Assembly: GCA_012295275.1 (NCBI GenBank)
Contig: CM022672.1
Location: forward strand, 25,744,430 to 25,790,929
DNA: 46,500 nt
Origin: Chrysomallon squamiferum
Taxonomy: Eukaryota > Mollusca > Gastropoda > Neomphalida > Peltospiridae
Direction of reading: 5' to 3'
Positions within the stretch are counted from its first letter, which is position 1. The number at the start of each line of letters is the position of its first letter. Both the position numbers and the translations under genes were made by a program. The notes beneath the pieces were generated by a model. It was not told the DNA's origin, searched no databases, and was given only the letters and a program-made list of their open reading frames with translations. Positions 23,860 to 36,894 of the stretch are shown one piece after another.

Positions 23860-23933
23860 CATGTCTGTCACGTGATTTCACGTTTGACGTCTAGACCGAT
23901 GTTATTTCACACCACTGTTATCTCAGGATGTCG
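23860..23933 (+). promoter_or_regulatory. Candidate plus-strand promoter and minimal first exon (ATG-TCG then GTAAGT)
   Basis: TCACGTGA (23,868-23,875; E-box of the USF/MITF/TFEB type) and a TGACGTC half-CRE lie about 50-60 bp upstream of ATGTCG, which is followed at once by a perfect GTAAGT donor (23,934-23,939). Housekeeping genes such as ribosomal-protein genes often split the coding sequence right after the start codon, so this layout is recognisable. However, no convincing second exon was found downstream in the window: the frames at 24.1-24.3 and 25.0-25.2 kb lack supporting features. A non-coding transcript or chance remains possible. Confidence 0.3.
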
Positions 23934-24076
23934 GTAAGTTATATCCCTTCGTATCTTCGTGTTTCGTGTCAGTAGGTATACAAAACATGCAGTAAGACAG
24001 AAATGACCACCGATACACTTGCTTGCAAGTTTACCAAGTGTGAAATTTATTGAGTTTAATGCGTCTACGTTTGATA

Positions 24077-24118
24077 CGAAGCGCGAGCATCTTCGTGTCG
24101 TCTGCTCCTAGCAGACGA
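24077..24118. other. Two adjacent perfect hairpins
   Basis: CGAAG/CTTCG (24,077-24,095, 9-base loop) is followed by TCGTCTGCT/AGCAGACGA (24,098-24,118, 9-bp perfect stem, 3-base loop). They lie about 140 bp downstream of the candidate donor at 23,934. The role is unknown. Confidence 0.5.
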
Positions 24119-24489
24119 GAACATTGAGATGAATGGTACAAGCAGGTGGGTTTAGCAAAGGTCGACGCTTTCGCCGTCGTTTTTCATTTTTAATAGACCT
24201 TCCAGGGTCATTATTAATCTTTTTATTGACCATTACTGCACCGAAAGAAGAATTTAAGAAAGTTGATTGGTATATATCCATAAACCTTTACAAATTTCCC
24301 CTTAAAAGAAGGCATTAGTGGTTACAGATATAGGTCAGTTGTTCCTTAAAATTACTAATACTTTAGATGTGCAAAGCTAAACTACATTAACATGTAAATA
24401 TTTAAATATAATTTTAATAATAAAATTCTTAAATATGCAATCACTTGACCTGTACACCGCATTAAAGTATTTGTCAGGTGACTTCAGTG

Positions 24490-24511
24490 TTTTTTTTTTT
24501 TTTTTTTTTTT
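24490..24511. repeat. poly-T tract
   Basis: About 22 consecutive T, followed by AT-rich sequence. Confidence 0.9.
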
Positions 24512-24599
24512 TATATTTAAAGTAAAGGCAAGTAAAAAAATAATGAAAATAATAAAAGGGCTTAGTATAATAATACATTTTACTTGAATACAAATCACG

Positions 24600-25430
24600 A
24601 TTAAAAAGAAATCTATAATATATAAGATACACTAGCCATACAAAACATACAACGTGTATTCTCTATATATGTAAGTGTGCGCACACATAATCTAGTGTGC
24701 ATCGGCTTTTGCTGTTTGTTCTGTGGTCCTGAAACAACTTGCATGCTGTTAAAGGTAATTGATACGTTAGCGATGACCACCTGTTAGGTAAATTTGTTTT
24801 TCAAATTTGAACGAAATTCAAAAATCTTCAAGGGTCTTATAACTTAACCACGGGTACATAATCTTCTTTACTAAAGGTAAGTACTAAATTTCCTACTAAT
24901 TACAAAAACGAAACGCAAGGAAGAGCTGGACTGGGATTAAACATTCGATGAATCTGTTAGGTGGTGAACAGGTGTATGGTTAGAATACGATCTACTTACT
25001 GTGTGTTATAGCATATGGCAGTCGCGAGCCGAATATTTTTTCTTCTTTTATTTTTTGTGATAAGATATCCATTATGTTTTGGCAGGCTTTGTTCCTATAG
25101 CTTAGGGTTTTGTAAAGCGCCTGGCGCGTTGACGAAATCTGATAATCATATCAAATCTTTATTCTACGAAGCCATTTCACACATCTGTCGAGACATCTCA
25201 AGCTTTCACTACTGACAGTTTCGCCCTTTCTTTTTCATTTTTTTTAGTAATAATAAAATGCGTTTAATGGATTTGGAGATCTAAGGTCATAATCATCAGG
25301 TGACCGCAATTTGGTTTTTCAACCCACACTTTATATTGGTGTCTATTTCTGACATGAATTGACTCTTAAAATTAATTAGCTGCCTTCTAAGCCATCACTG
25401 ACACTGAACTTAAAAATATCTTTCACATAA
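24600..25430. other. Non-coding DNA with one strong isolated donor
   Basis: A perfect plus-strand donor consensus (AAAG before GTAAGT) occurs at 24,877, but every frame leading into it has a stop within about 10 codons, so it could only end a non-coding exon. A 7-bp hairpin AAATTTG/CAAATTT lies at about 24,789-24,807. A 66-codon plus frame at 25,015 begins with a hydrophobic run, but it is not recognised and has no supporting signals. Confidence 0.4.
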
Positions 25431-25480
25431 TATTTTAGTCTGAGCAGTAGTGATGGTGATGATAAAGATGGTTCAATTTA

Positions 25481-25521
<41 letters not shown>
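25431..25521 (+). repeat. Microsatellite-anchored repeat, copy 2: 57-bp flank plus (GA)17
   Basis: The 57-bp flank at 25,431-25,487 matches 18,222-18,278 without an observed mismatch and then runs into (GA)n, here only about 17 units. The sequence beyond the repeat differs from copy 1. The perfect flank with different repeat lengths implies recent copying followed by microsatellite expansion or contraction. Confidence 0.85.
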
Positions 25522-25524
<3 letters not shown>

Positions 25525-25687
25525 AATGGTTAATGGAATGGTGATAGATTTTTACCCAGTTAAATTAATGAAGTTTCCAACTATTTATAATACATACATC
25601 AGTTTTAGATCGTTATCTTTTTCTTTTTTTTTCTTTTTTCTTTAATAGTTTTATTTTATTAATATATTACAGTTTTTATTTTGCTTC

Positions 25688-25711
25688 AAAAAAAAAAAAA
25701 AAAAAAAAAAA
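25688..25711. repeat. poly-A tract
   Basis: About 24 consecutive A. No element body is recognised to the left. Confidence 0.9.
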
Positions 25712-25798
25712 CCCCAGATCACTAGATAAGAAAAATCATTAAAGACATCAAAGCTTTCCCCGTTCATCGACTCACCACCGGTTGCAATACTGACTTAC

Positions 25799-25926
25799 CT
25801 CCTTTCTTGGTCATGGTTATAATTCTTGTAAACGACAATAATGACCTGAACATTGTGTTAAAAATATCATTTAAGTTAAAGTAATAAATAATCAGAGAAT
25901 TAAAATCGAAAAATCTAAAAAGATGG
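25799..25926 (-). CDS. Candidate start exon (minus strand) with two alternative donors
   Basis: On the minus strand a pyrimidine-rich acceptor (TTCTTCTTTCCAG, exon start 25,926) leads to a short leader and then ATGACCAAGAAAGGAG (25,814-25,799; M-T-K-K-G) ending at a near-perfect GTAAGT donor. A second donor 23 nt further on (GTG before GTGAGT, exon end 25,776) would extend the frame by SVLQPV-type residues in phase 0. A basic N-terminus split just after the start is typical of small housekeeping proteins, but five residues identify nothing. No partner exon was located. Confidence 0.25.
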
Positions 25927-25929
25927 CTG

Positions 25930-28646
<2,717 letters not shown>

Positions 28647-28649
28647 CAT

Positions 28650-29200
28650 GGATAGAGGGATGGCAGAAAGAAGAGGGAGGGAAAATGTGCATTTATGTGT
28701 GATAGATATAGTGTAGATGGACAAAAAAAAAGAGAAGCAGGGAATATTATAAACATTTTCCTCATGTAACTTAAAATATACTATGAACTATTTCTTTGTA
28801 GCAACAACAAAATAAAATATTTATATCAGTCTAAAATTAAAATTCAGCAGAATATGTGGATATAAATATGAAAAGAACATATATAAAATATACAAACGTA
28901 GATCTTTCTTTGTACTTTTGAACTAGTTAATTATAATGGACATTATCGCAGGATAATGTATCAAAAAATGCGTTTAAATATAAGTGGTTCCTTGATAACA
29001 CTCGCTTAGGAAAAAACCTTACATCACAAAACAGAAGAAGAGTTGACGTTTATATGCATGTCCTTAAAATTATTGACTACTAAATGCATAAATGAAAGAA
29101 CTACCTTTTGTGATGTTTACTACACAACCGCCTTTTCCTTTTGTCGCTAGAAATTTAGCCAAATTTCAGGAGCTATTAGCAAGTTAATGAACACAAAATA
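28650..29200. other. AT-rich non-coding DNA
   Basis: No CDS, RNA gene or motif cluster recognised. Confidence 0.6.
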
Positions 29201-29219
29201 TTTAGTATATGGCCATTTT

Positions 29220-29660
29220 TCCACACGCACACAAAAGAGTAGCTTCGGTGTGGGCGGGCAAACCCCAGCGGTGAAGACGGCCAAAGGCGAAGAACTTGAA
29301 AGATGCTTTTTCAGAAAAGGTGTAAGCTCAGGCTTGTTATTTGGGGATTAAGTCATTAATTCATAGCCTTTCGCTAGTTAATTACAAGCAACCACTGGTT
29401 AACTGACGGAATGCGCATTGCCCTAATCAGACGCTTTCGTTGTTCGACAAAACGTCATGTTGCCATGACAGCGCGTGCCCTGCTTACTTTGTGCGGTTTG
29501 AAAGTCGGAGCAGATGACGTCTGATTTTCACGTCAAATGTGGGAGGGTCTGTGATGATTGATTGATTTCCGTCGCGATATGAAATGCTAGCGCTTGTCTA
29601 GAAATAATTGGTACTGGTTCATCCAGCTTTGTTTCGAAGATACCGGTAGGCAATTGTCGT
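29220..29660. promoter_or_regulatory. CpG-bearing unique island; candidate promoter or enhancer
   Basis: The block holds a GTGGGCGGGC GC-box (about 29,248), half-CREs (ATGACGTC near 29,513 and CACGTCA near 29,529), GTTGCCATGACAGC (about 29,459; resembles an RFX X-box) and overlapping TGATTGATTGATT (about 29,554-29,566; PBX/HOX-type). No TATA box is evident. The clustering of bZIP, KLF and homeodomain-type motifs in a compact CpG-bearing block supports a regulatory role; this is inference. Confidence 0.3.
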
Positions 29661-30135
29661 CTTGGGGATTCCTGTAGCAGCCCTTCAATCATCGCACAGG
29701 CAGAGCTGTCAGTATGTTTGTAAGGAATGCAGCGTTTTAAATTTTAAATATTTAAAATATATAAAACAAAATAACACATATACACATGCTTATATACACA
29801 CAGAAACATGCACACAAACATTTGATAAATTAAAAAAAACAAAAAAAAAAACCTGGTACACCAATTTCAAATAAATAAACGAACAAACAAATATGTATCT
29901 GCTTCCTTTTTCAATTAGCAGCATGGAATTCAAAGTTTTGAAATCTTAAATTTTATTTTAACTTTAATTAGTGTTTTCTGCATAAATTAAGTCAACTCCT
30001 CAAATTATCAACTGCGGCCGATACAATATTTGTTACCCTTTTCAGTATGCACTGCCCCTCAGATCTTTGTTAGGATTGTTTTCTTCGTTTTAGTTTTTTC
30101 TTCTTATTTTTTTTCTCCATTTTCTGCTTCTTCTG

Positions 30136-30137
<2 letters not shown>

Positions 30138-30168
<31 letters not shown>
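30138..30168. repeat. poly-T tract
   Basis: 31 consecutive T within a pyrimidine-rich stretch (about 30,070-30,240). Confidence 0.95.
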
Positions 30169-30169
<1 letters not shown>

Positions 30170-30339
30170 TCTTTTTATTTCTGTATTCTTCTGCAGACAT
30201 CCCACAAATTCGTTCTCACTTTCTCTCTCCCTTTCTTTACGTGATGTATCAGTGCATTCGAAATTCATTTTGAAAACGAGGACTATTGTGGTACAGTATT
30301 TACGTCGTCCTGATTAAATAGCGCGTTTTATTGTTGCGG

Positions 30340-31000
30340 ATTACGTTACAACTTGGTCTTTCATAACCCTACTTGACTGTTACTCAGACTCGTCGGCGTA
30401 ACAACCGTAGGTGTTAGGTGGTCCACTCAACCACGTGATTGCGCTCGACAGTAGATTATTCTGTGGTTGGGGAGTTGTTACGACACCTTGTTAAAATCCT
30501 GCACGACAAGACAATGGCCCACACGAGAAGATAAACATCTCTCGCTCATCGTCAACAACAATCCCGCCTTTTCAATAGAGTTCTAAATTGAAATCAACAA
30601 TACCCCCCTCACAGCGCCCTTGGCTTCTCATCCCCGCTCCAAGACACGCATTGGCTTCTGGCAGCGTAGTGTTTGGAGCGTTGTGAATAGAGTTTTTGTT
30701 GGTTTTGAGTTTTTCGTATAGAAAATTCAGCATGTACCCTGAGGCAGGGCCAATGGCCTAAGACACCTACCAGGAATGTCATCTGTAGAACTCTTGTTCA
30801 ATAAGTACGCTGACTTGCATGTTATTCTTTGGCGAAGGCGACACTGTTCTTTATATGAAAAATTAGTATTTATTTGTTGTTTAGACGTGTCTTTATAAGT
30901 GTGTCAAACAGTAGGTGGTAAGGGTTTTTAGATCATTTTGTTTGGCACCCTGATTTCATTAGTTTTTACGCCACAGTCTGACAAGCAACGCGCTGGAGAA
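30340..31000. promoter_or_regulatory. CpG-bearing unique island
   Basis: Includes CCACGTGA (about 30,431; E-box), TGTGGTTG (about 30,471; RUNX-type) and AGATAA (GATA-type, about 30,529). Coding was not detected in six frames. It is the last unique island before the repeat-rich zone starting at 31.1 kb. Confidence 0.25.
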
Positions 31001-31158
31001 TAAAGACTGGACGTTGGGGGTAGTCGCAAAAGTTTGGTTTAATTAATTAGGGAAGGAAAGAAATCAGATATAAAATACCCTGTTAAATAACCGTAAACAT
31101 TGAATAACATCTGTAGATATTCAACCATACTGACATTCTCATACATACAGTCTACATA

Positions 31159-31162
<4 letters not shown>

Positions 31163-31202
<40 letters not shown>
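31163..31202. repeat. (CA)n microsatellite
   Basis: Twenty CA units leading into the (CATC)n-containing module D, copy 1. Confidence 0.95.
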
Positions 31203-31203
<1 letters not shown>

Positions 31204-31478
31204 CCATGCATCCATTACATCTATCCATCCATCCATCCATCCATCCATCCATCCATACATACATACATACATACATCATATATGCCTTATATATAACATC
31301 ATTTATATTCATACATAGACAAATGCATATACAATTATATGCATATACTGATATACAGACACACATATAAACATAAATTATAAATTAATTAGCTTTTTAA
31401 GTCCAAGAATCAGTCATAACAAATAAAATCAAGCAGTTCTATTGTAAGTATTTATCTCTGAATTAATTGTAAACTAAA
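31204..31478 (+). repeat. Module D, copy 1, with short (CATC)n
   Basis: Starts at GCATCCATTACATC, runs through about nine CATC units (31,222-31,256) and (CATA)n, then a unique tail containing GCATATACTGATATACAG and a stretch around TTATCTCTGAATTAATT. The same order recurs at 31,735-32,155, about 531 bp downstream. The tail is about 95% identical by eye; the main difference is (CATC)n length. Confidence 0.9.
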
Positions 31479-31483
31479 AAAAC

Positions 31484-31740
31484 AAACACATACAATATAT
31501 CTGCATACACAATCATAAACACGAACATACTACATACATACAGAAAAACATACTTGCATATATGTACTGATAAATAAATGCATACAAAATACACCCTTCA
31601 TGCATACTTTCAAATAGATAAATACATGTTTACATACATACATATACGTACATACATACATATATACTAACACATACATAATAAAACATTCATGCACACA
31701 TACACATTACATACGTTCATACATACACATATACATGCAT
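31484..31740 (+). repeat. Module C, copy 1
   Basis: About 255 bp rich in CATA, sandwiched between D copies 1 and 2. It is homologous to 39,697-39,997, sharing CATACTTTCAAATA and ACATTACATACGTTCATAC and the same order throughout, with the copy at 39.7 kb carrying an extra (AT)n tract. Confidence 0.85.
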
Positions 31741-32155
31741 CCATTACATCTATCCATCCATCCAACCATCCATCCATCCATCCAACCATCCATCCATCCA
31801 TCCATCCATCCATCCATCCATCCATCCATCCATCCATCCATCCATCCATCCATCCATCCATCCATCCATCCATCCATCCATCCATCCATCCATCCATCCA
31901 TCCATCCATCCATCCATCCATCCATCCATACAAACATACATACATCATATATGCCTTATATATAACATCATTTATATTCATACACAGACAAATGCATATA
32001 CAATTATATGCATATACTGATATACAGACACACATATAAACATAAATTATAAATTAATTAGCTTTTTTAAGTCTATGAATCAGTCATAACAAATAAAATC
32101 TTTCATATCCATCAAACAGTTCTATTGTAAGTATTTATCTCTGAATTAATTAGAA
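31735..32155 (+). repeat. Module D, copy 2, with (CATC)44
   Basis: Second copy of D. The (CATC)n tract here spans 31,751-31,927 (about 44 units with a few AACC variants near its start) against about nine units in copy 1. All the 60-120 codon frames of the form (WMDG)n or (SIHP)n across this tract are microsatellite translations, not genes. Confidence 0.9.
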
Positions 32156-32449
32156 AGTAAAAAAATATATATTTGTGAAGTGTAATTGCATCAAAATGGA
32201 AGTGTCCAATGATCGCAAATGTACAATGATATACTGTATTGGGGTTTTTCCTTTTCAGAGTTTTTCAGTTAGCGAAAACTGTTTTTAATGAAGGAATTCT
32301 AGCTGGTAACAGATATCAAATACATCTGCTCCTGGTTTTTACCTTTTCACTTCGGTTGGTCGATGGCTTAGACAAGATTTAGTGTATTATTTCTGAATAA
32401 GCTGTTACAAATTTGCAGCTTTGAAATACTGTCCAGGAGGCTGGACATT

Positions 32450-32650
32450 GTTCAGCTAGAGTGTTAAACGATAAAAAAAACTAACTAAAAAAAACGGTGT
32501 AAAGGTTTTATGTCCACTATTAGTTCTGGTTCTATAGAAGCCGCTAGCGCCATGCAGCCCAGTGTCAAAGGGCTTTTTTTTAAAAATTTTTATCTTAGGA
32601 TCTAACCTTGTGATTCCCAACCAGACTGCCACGGAGCCCTCGAGTTCCAA
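32450..32650 (-). mobile_element. tRNA-derived SINE-like fragment
   Basis: On the minus strand a tRNA-like head reads CTCCGTGGCAGTCTGGTTGG (A-box-like, 32,619-32,638), closely followed by AAGGTTAGATCC (B-box-like, about 32,598-32,609). The spacing between the boxes is shorter than in a tRNA, so the middle has been lost. The body then has GGGCTGCATGGCGCTAGCGG and a 3' part with GGACATAAAACC, ending in T/A-rich low complexity at 32,470-32,500. The layout of tRNA-like head, body and simple tail is that of a SINE; the family is not identified. Confidence 0.45.
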
Positions 32651-32699
32651 GAACTATGTTCAGGTGTTCAGCAAGAAATTTGTAGAAACAAAAGTTGTT

Positions 32700-33260
32700 A
32701 ATATATGAATATAATTATACACGTATATATTTACATAGCGTGTTTTGATATATGGCAAATATTTTAAGGGTTTGACAATAGCAAAACGGATCCATTGGTC
32801 TAACCAAATCCTTTATATTGACTGGTTGTGTTACCATGAGCAGCAAGGGTAGATTATCTTCACTGTCGGTGGTAATACATCAGATACCACAATATTTGTT
32901 ATCTTTATACAGGCTCTTCGCCATTCATTAGACTATGCATCTGAACTATGGATTTAAGATAGAAATTTCAAATAATAAAATTTGTGTTTAATAGAAAAGA
33001 ATGTGTATTATATATCGACTCAAAAGATCATCGGTTGAATGAAAAATAATAAATAGTATAATTTAATTCGGGCTTAGCGGCTTAAAGCTTTTGTTACAAT
33101 ATATATATTATGAATCCAAAACCTCCCCCCCCCCAAAAAACCACCCGTCATTTCCTAAAACGAAAATATTTTAGGCAAATTAATAACTCTGCATGAAAAG
33201 AAGTGGAATAAAACAAGTCTAACATCCTCTGGATAAGTCGCTAACAAGTAAGTCGCAAGC
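32700..33260. other. AT-rich non-coding DNA
   Basis: No CDS or motif cluster recognised; a C-run (about 10 C) sits at 33,125-33,134. Confidence 0.6.
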
Positions 33261-33790
33261 GTCTGAAAATGCAATTGTTAGTGGAACAAAGAACATGGCC
33301 AGTTATGAGCAACCACAGAAAGACGGACATTAACCTTCACTCGTTCCGTGATGACCACATGACCTTTAATATCTGTGCGAGCGACTTACAACAAAGTTTA
33401 ACGTGGCCCTTTTACAAGAGAAACGATACAGGGAGGTGTTCTGCCATCGTTGTGTGCGGGACGACAATGCGAATCCGGTCTAGGAATCAAGTCGGGAGGT
33501 GACGGGGGGGGGCATTTTCAAGTTTGACGTAAAACACGTGTGTTTCGATATGAATGAAATGTCCTGTGCTCCAAGTTCAAACGAATAAAGAACAAGATGA
33601 AGTCTTTCAAGTTTCCCTGGCAATTAATAAAATACCGTTTCCACGGCGTCGAACTTAATGAATTTGATCTTCAAAAGGTGATTAGTATCCGCCATGTTGG
33701 GATGATCTGTCAAAGTTGCCGATACCTATGACGACCAGTGTTCCGCCCTTCGCGTCACCTGCTTTAAGAAAAATGTAATCTCTTCTTCTT
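33240..33790. promoter_or_regulatory. CpG-bearing unique island with E-box palindrome and YY1-like site
   Basis: Contains ACACGTGT (33,534-33,541) and, on the minus strand, AACATGGCGG (33,689-33,698; YY1-like). A 77-codon plus frame at 33,269-33,502 has ordinary composition but no recognisable motif or splice support. The island is bounded on the right by a pyrimidine-rich stretch. Confidence 0.25.
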
Positions 33791-34280
33791 TCTTTTTTAG
33801 TCTTCTTTTTATTTTTTTTTTTTTCCCCCTTTTTTCCCCCTTTGTTCGTTTAAACTGTCTAAGTTATAAATAAATCAGAATTATTTCCGTAAAGCTAAAA
33901 ATGAAATGTATAAGTCAGTAAAACGGTTACCATTCTCTATCTTTTCTTTCTTTCTTTCTTTCGTTCTTTCTTTTTTCTACTTCTGATAAAGGTATGACTT
34001 ACATTTAATTTGTACTCTTTTAAGTTATTGTTTTGTTTGATCTGACAACCGGTTTTTAACAAAGGATCCAAATAAAACAACAAGTTCGTGAGGTACAAGA
34101 AGTCTCGTTACTTTTTTCTTGTGAAAGCATATTTTATTTAAAAAAAAAAAAAAAAAAATTCCTAATAGATATTGATATGTAAATATGAAAAGTAATTATG
34201 AAATAAAGAAAAAAAACGTCAGCTTTAGAGAAGTTTTTATTTCTTTATTTATGTATCTATATATGTATGCACCTACGTTT

Positions 34281-34341
34281 GTATGAATGTATGAATGTAT
34301 GAATGTATGTATGTATGTATGTATGTATGTATGTATGTATG
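34281..34341. repeat. (TATG)n microsatellite
   Basis: GAATGTAT units passing into about ten TATG units. Confidence 0.95.
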
Positions 34342-34582
34342 TGTACTAATTAATTCATTATTAGCAAATATTCGTCCAAAAAATGTGTTTCGGCCTTTTA
34401 TATAAATACAGTTTGGTAGTACCTTCTAGTTTAAAACATTTTAAATGTTTATTTATTTACTGTTGTTGTTAGAATGAATGTTCAAGACTTAATTTTCTTT
34501 AATTTTGTAGCATCCATACGTTTTATTAAAAAAAAATGTATAGTATTTTCATTTATTGACTTATTTTTTATTTATTTATTTA

Positions 34583-34585
<3 letters not shown>

Positions 34586-34631
<46 letters not shown>

Positions 34632-34632
34632 T
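34586..34632. repeat. (AAT)n microsatellite
   Basis: About 15 AAT units. Confidence 0.95.
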
Positions 34633-34884
34633 AATTATTTTGGAATTCAAAGCAAAACAGTCAACGTGAATGTTAATTTTACATTTTGTTTGGACCCTTG
34701 ATTTATATTCAGAAGGTTGACCAAGCCCATAATTTTTGTCTTTTTCATTACTGACTTTCTGAACGTTCATTTTTAAACAAGTGCGCAGGCGTATAATATG
34801 TGATTTACTGTCAAGAGCAAATCTGACATTTCGTTATAGTCTTTCTGTTTCACAAATAATTAGAAGTGAACCGTACAAGAGAAG

Positions 34885-35226
34885 ATGTTTTCTTCAATTT
34901 GGCGAGGTGAACGTCAGCGATGTTGTATAAAGGCACCCCAGCGAGGTTCCCTCTGCGGTTATAGGACCCCGAGGAAGAGCAAAAAGACCACTGAATGTAC
35001 CACGACCTGCACGGGCGTTATCCCATTGTCTAGCGACAAAACAAGTCTGAAAGGCAAAAATTATTTATCTGAGTTTTATTTTGTAGAAAGAGCGATCACA
35101 TTGTGTAGCCGACTGCAGGAAACAAATCAGAGTAACCTCCCCTCAGTCACCTGTCTCGTTAGGTTAACAGCAATGACATCAGTCCGCTGGAGCGTGTGCA
35201 TCGTATCGAATGAAACTTCATGGTAA
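34885..35226 (+). CDS. Unassigned 113-codon open frame (weak)
   Basis: This is among the longest ATG-initiated frames in the window that are not a microsatellite translation (113 codons). It lies in a unique block with higher GC and CpG than its flanks. The product is basic and cysteine-containing (begins MFSSIWRGERQRCC, with RKSKK near residue 32) with no recognisable domain, signal peptide or membrane segment. There is no clear promoter or poly-A signal. At this length a chance frame is quite plausible; a non-coding regulatory block is the main alternative. Confidence 0.15.
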   Translation: MFSSIWRGERQRCCIKAPQRGSLCGYRTPRKSKKTTECTTTCTGVIPLSSDKTSLKGKNYLSEFYFVERAITLCSRLQETNQSNLPSVTCLVRLTAMTSVRWSVCIVSNETSW

Positions 35227-35628
35227 CCCGCATTCATGTTAGACACGGTGATATCGTCCCCCTCCCCCTGCCCCCATTCCATTTATTTTAAATAGGATTC
35301 ACCTACTAACGTATAAAGAAGTCAATTTGGCAAAAGTAAAAGTGGCTGCAGGCGACAAAGGCAGATAACTCAAAGTCTCATTATCGTGATAAGAACGAAG
35401 TCTATTTTCAGTAATTAATCTGGCAAAGGGTTATATATTTCTGTATAAGTATTCATCAGTTCTGAAAATTAGATCCTTAAAGTTTTGTTCTCGTAATCTC
35501 AGTCAGAATGGGCAAAGCTGTAAGACGTTATGCACAAATAAAACTGGCAGTCGTATCATCTGATTTGTAAAGAGAAATAAAATCACTTTTAGAACCCTCT
35601 TCATTCTTTTAAATAAATAAATAAATAA

Positions 35629-35696
<68 letters not shown>
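35629..35696. repeat. (TTA)n microsatellite
   Basis: About 22 TTA units, preceded by (AAAT)n. Confidence 0.95.
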
Positions 35697-35796
35697 GGTT
35701 GTTGTTATTCCAGTTCCTTTCTCACGAAGAAAACCGATATTTTAGGAATATATTTGTGGGAAACTTTTTAAAAAAAAAAAAAAAAAGAAAAGACAA

Positions 35797-35817
35797 ATGA
35801 CTAAATAAATAAACAAA

Positions 35818-35848
<31 letters not shown>
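35797..35848. repeat. (AAAT)n microsatellite
   Basis: About 12 AAAT-type units after a 16-A run. Confidence 0.9.
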
Positions 35849-35849
<1 letters not shown>

Positions 35850-36051
35850 GATTGTGTATTTTCTCAAATATACAGTAGGAATATATTCATGCTTACCTTG
35901 AAAGTATTTTAAGAAAGTAAAAATTATGAACAGTATTTCACAAGTTAAAAATTTGTTCAACCAATTATTATAGTCTACTATTTCAGAAACAAAACATGGA
36001 AAAAATAAAAATAAATAGAGATACAACAAAACTACAAGTCAGTCTGTAACA

Positions 36052-36093
36052 AAATAAATAAATAAATAAATAAATAAATGGTTGGTTTTGGTT

Positions 36094-36126
<33 letters not shown>
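36052..36126. repeat. (AAAT)n then poly-T
   Basis: About seven AAAT units, a short GGTTGGTTTTGG linker and a run of about 30 T. Confidence 0.9.
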
Positions 36127-36127
<1 letters not shown>

Positions 36128-36129
36128 TA

Positions 36130-36890
36130 AAATAATAATAAAAGCAAGAAGGAATAGCTATTTTTCTAGCTCCAGATATCATCTATTAATAAATTCGAGT
36201 CAGAATCATCTTCTTAATTAACATCAGCTCGGCAACTGTCGGAAAAGATTACGATATTTTACGACACTCCACGAACCATAAACTTACAACTTCATGGCTA
36301 AGTGCTTGTTTCGTGAACTTTGATTTGATCGTAAAAATTAGATTTGAAACCACTGTTCAAACATGCCATGGGAAATGATCTCGGTTTGGCTAACGAGTAT
36401 GAACTGAAATTAAACAAAAATGTTTCTCTGACATACGTATTTCATGGGTCAGAAGATATCGTGTCCTTCTTAGAAAACCAGGACAAATGGCACGCAGATT
36501 AAAAACAATTATCTTAATTATAGAGTTTCCCAGTCGTTCCCAGGTGCCCTAGCCTTTAATTTGACGTGCCCTTTAGGCTGACCCCGTTCGCTGGAGAAAG
36601 TCCATAGAATTACAATACATATTTTCAAATTAATAAGCATTCTGGTCGGCCAGTTGTTACCTTCTAGTAATTCATGTAGAAAATGTGAAGTCGGCACGAA
36701 ACTGTTGGCGTGAAAATAGATGTCATTAACAAAGAACTGATTTTACATTTCTCTCTTTTCTTTTATTTCTGTGTTACTAGAAAGTGAATGGATTACTAGA
36801 AATATTCACAAATATTTTTAGAAGTAACAGAAAAATGTCTTCTTCTTTCTTTTTTTTTTTTTTTCATTTTCTTCTTTGTCCTTTTCTTTT
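36130..36890. other. Unique non-coding DNA
   Basis: Moderately CpG-bearing; no coding signal on either strand and no recognised RNA. It ends in a pyrimidine-rich stretch that abuts the inverted-repeat arm. Confidence 0.5.
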
Positions 36891-36894
36891 TTTA

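Noticed and set aside
24850-24880. Perfect plus-strand donor AAAG before GTAAGT as the end of a coding exon
   Set aside because: All three frames into it contain nearby stops; only a non-coding exon would be possible and nothing else supports it.
31667-32039. Long frames reading (WMDG)n or (SIHP)n on both strands
   Set aside because: They are translations of the (CATC)n microsatellite and occur in several frames at once.
33841-33860. TTTGTTCGTTT resembling the miR-375 5' end
   Set aside because: Only the first 11 bases fit and no hairpin is evident; it lies in pyrimidine-rich low complexity.
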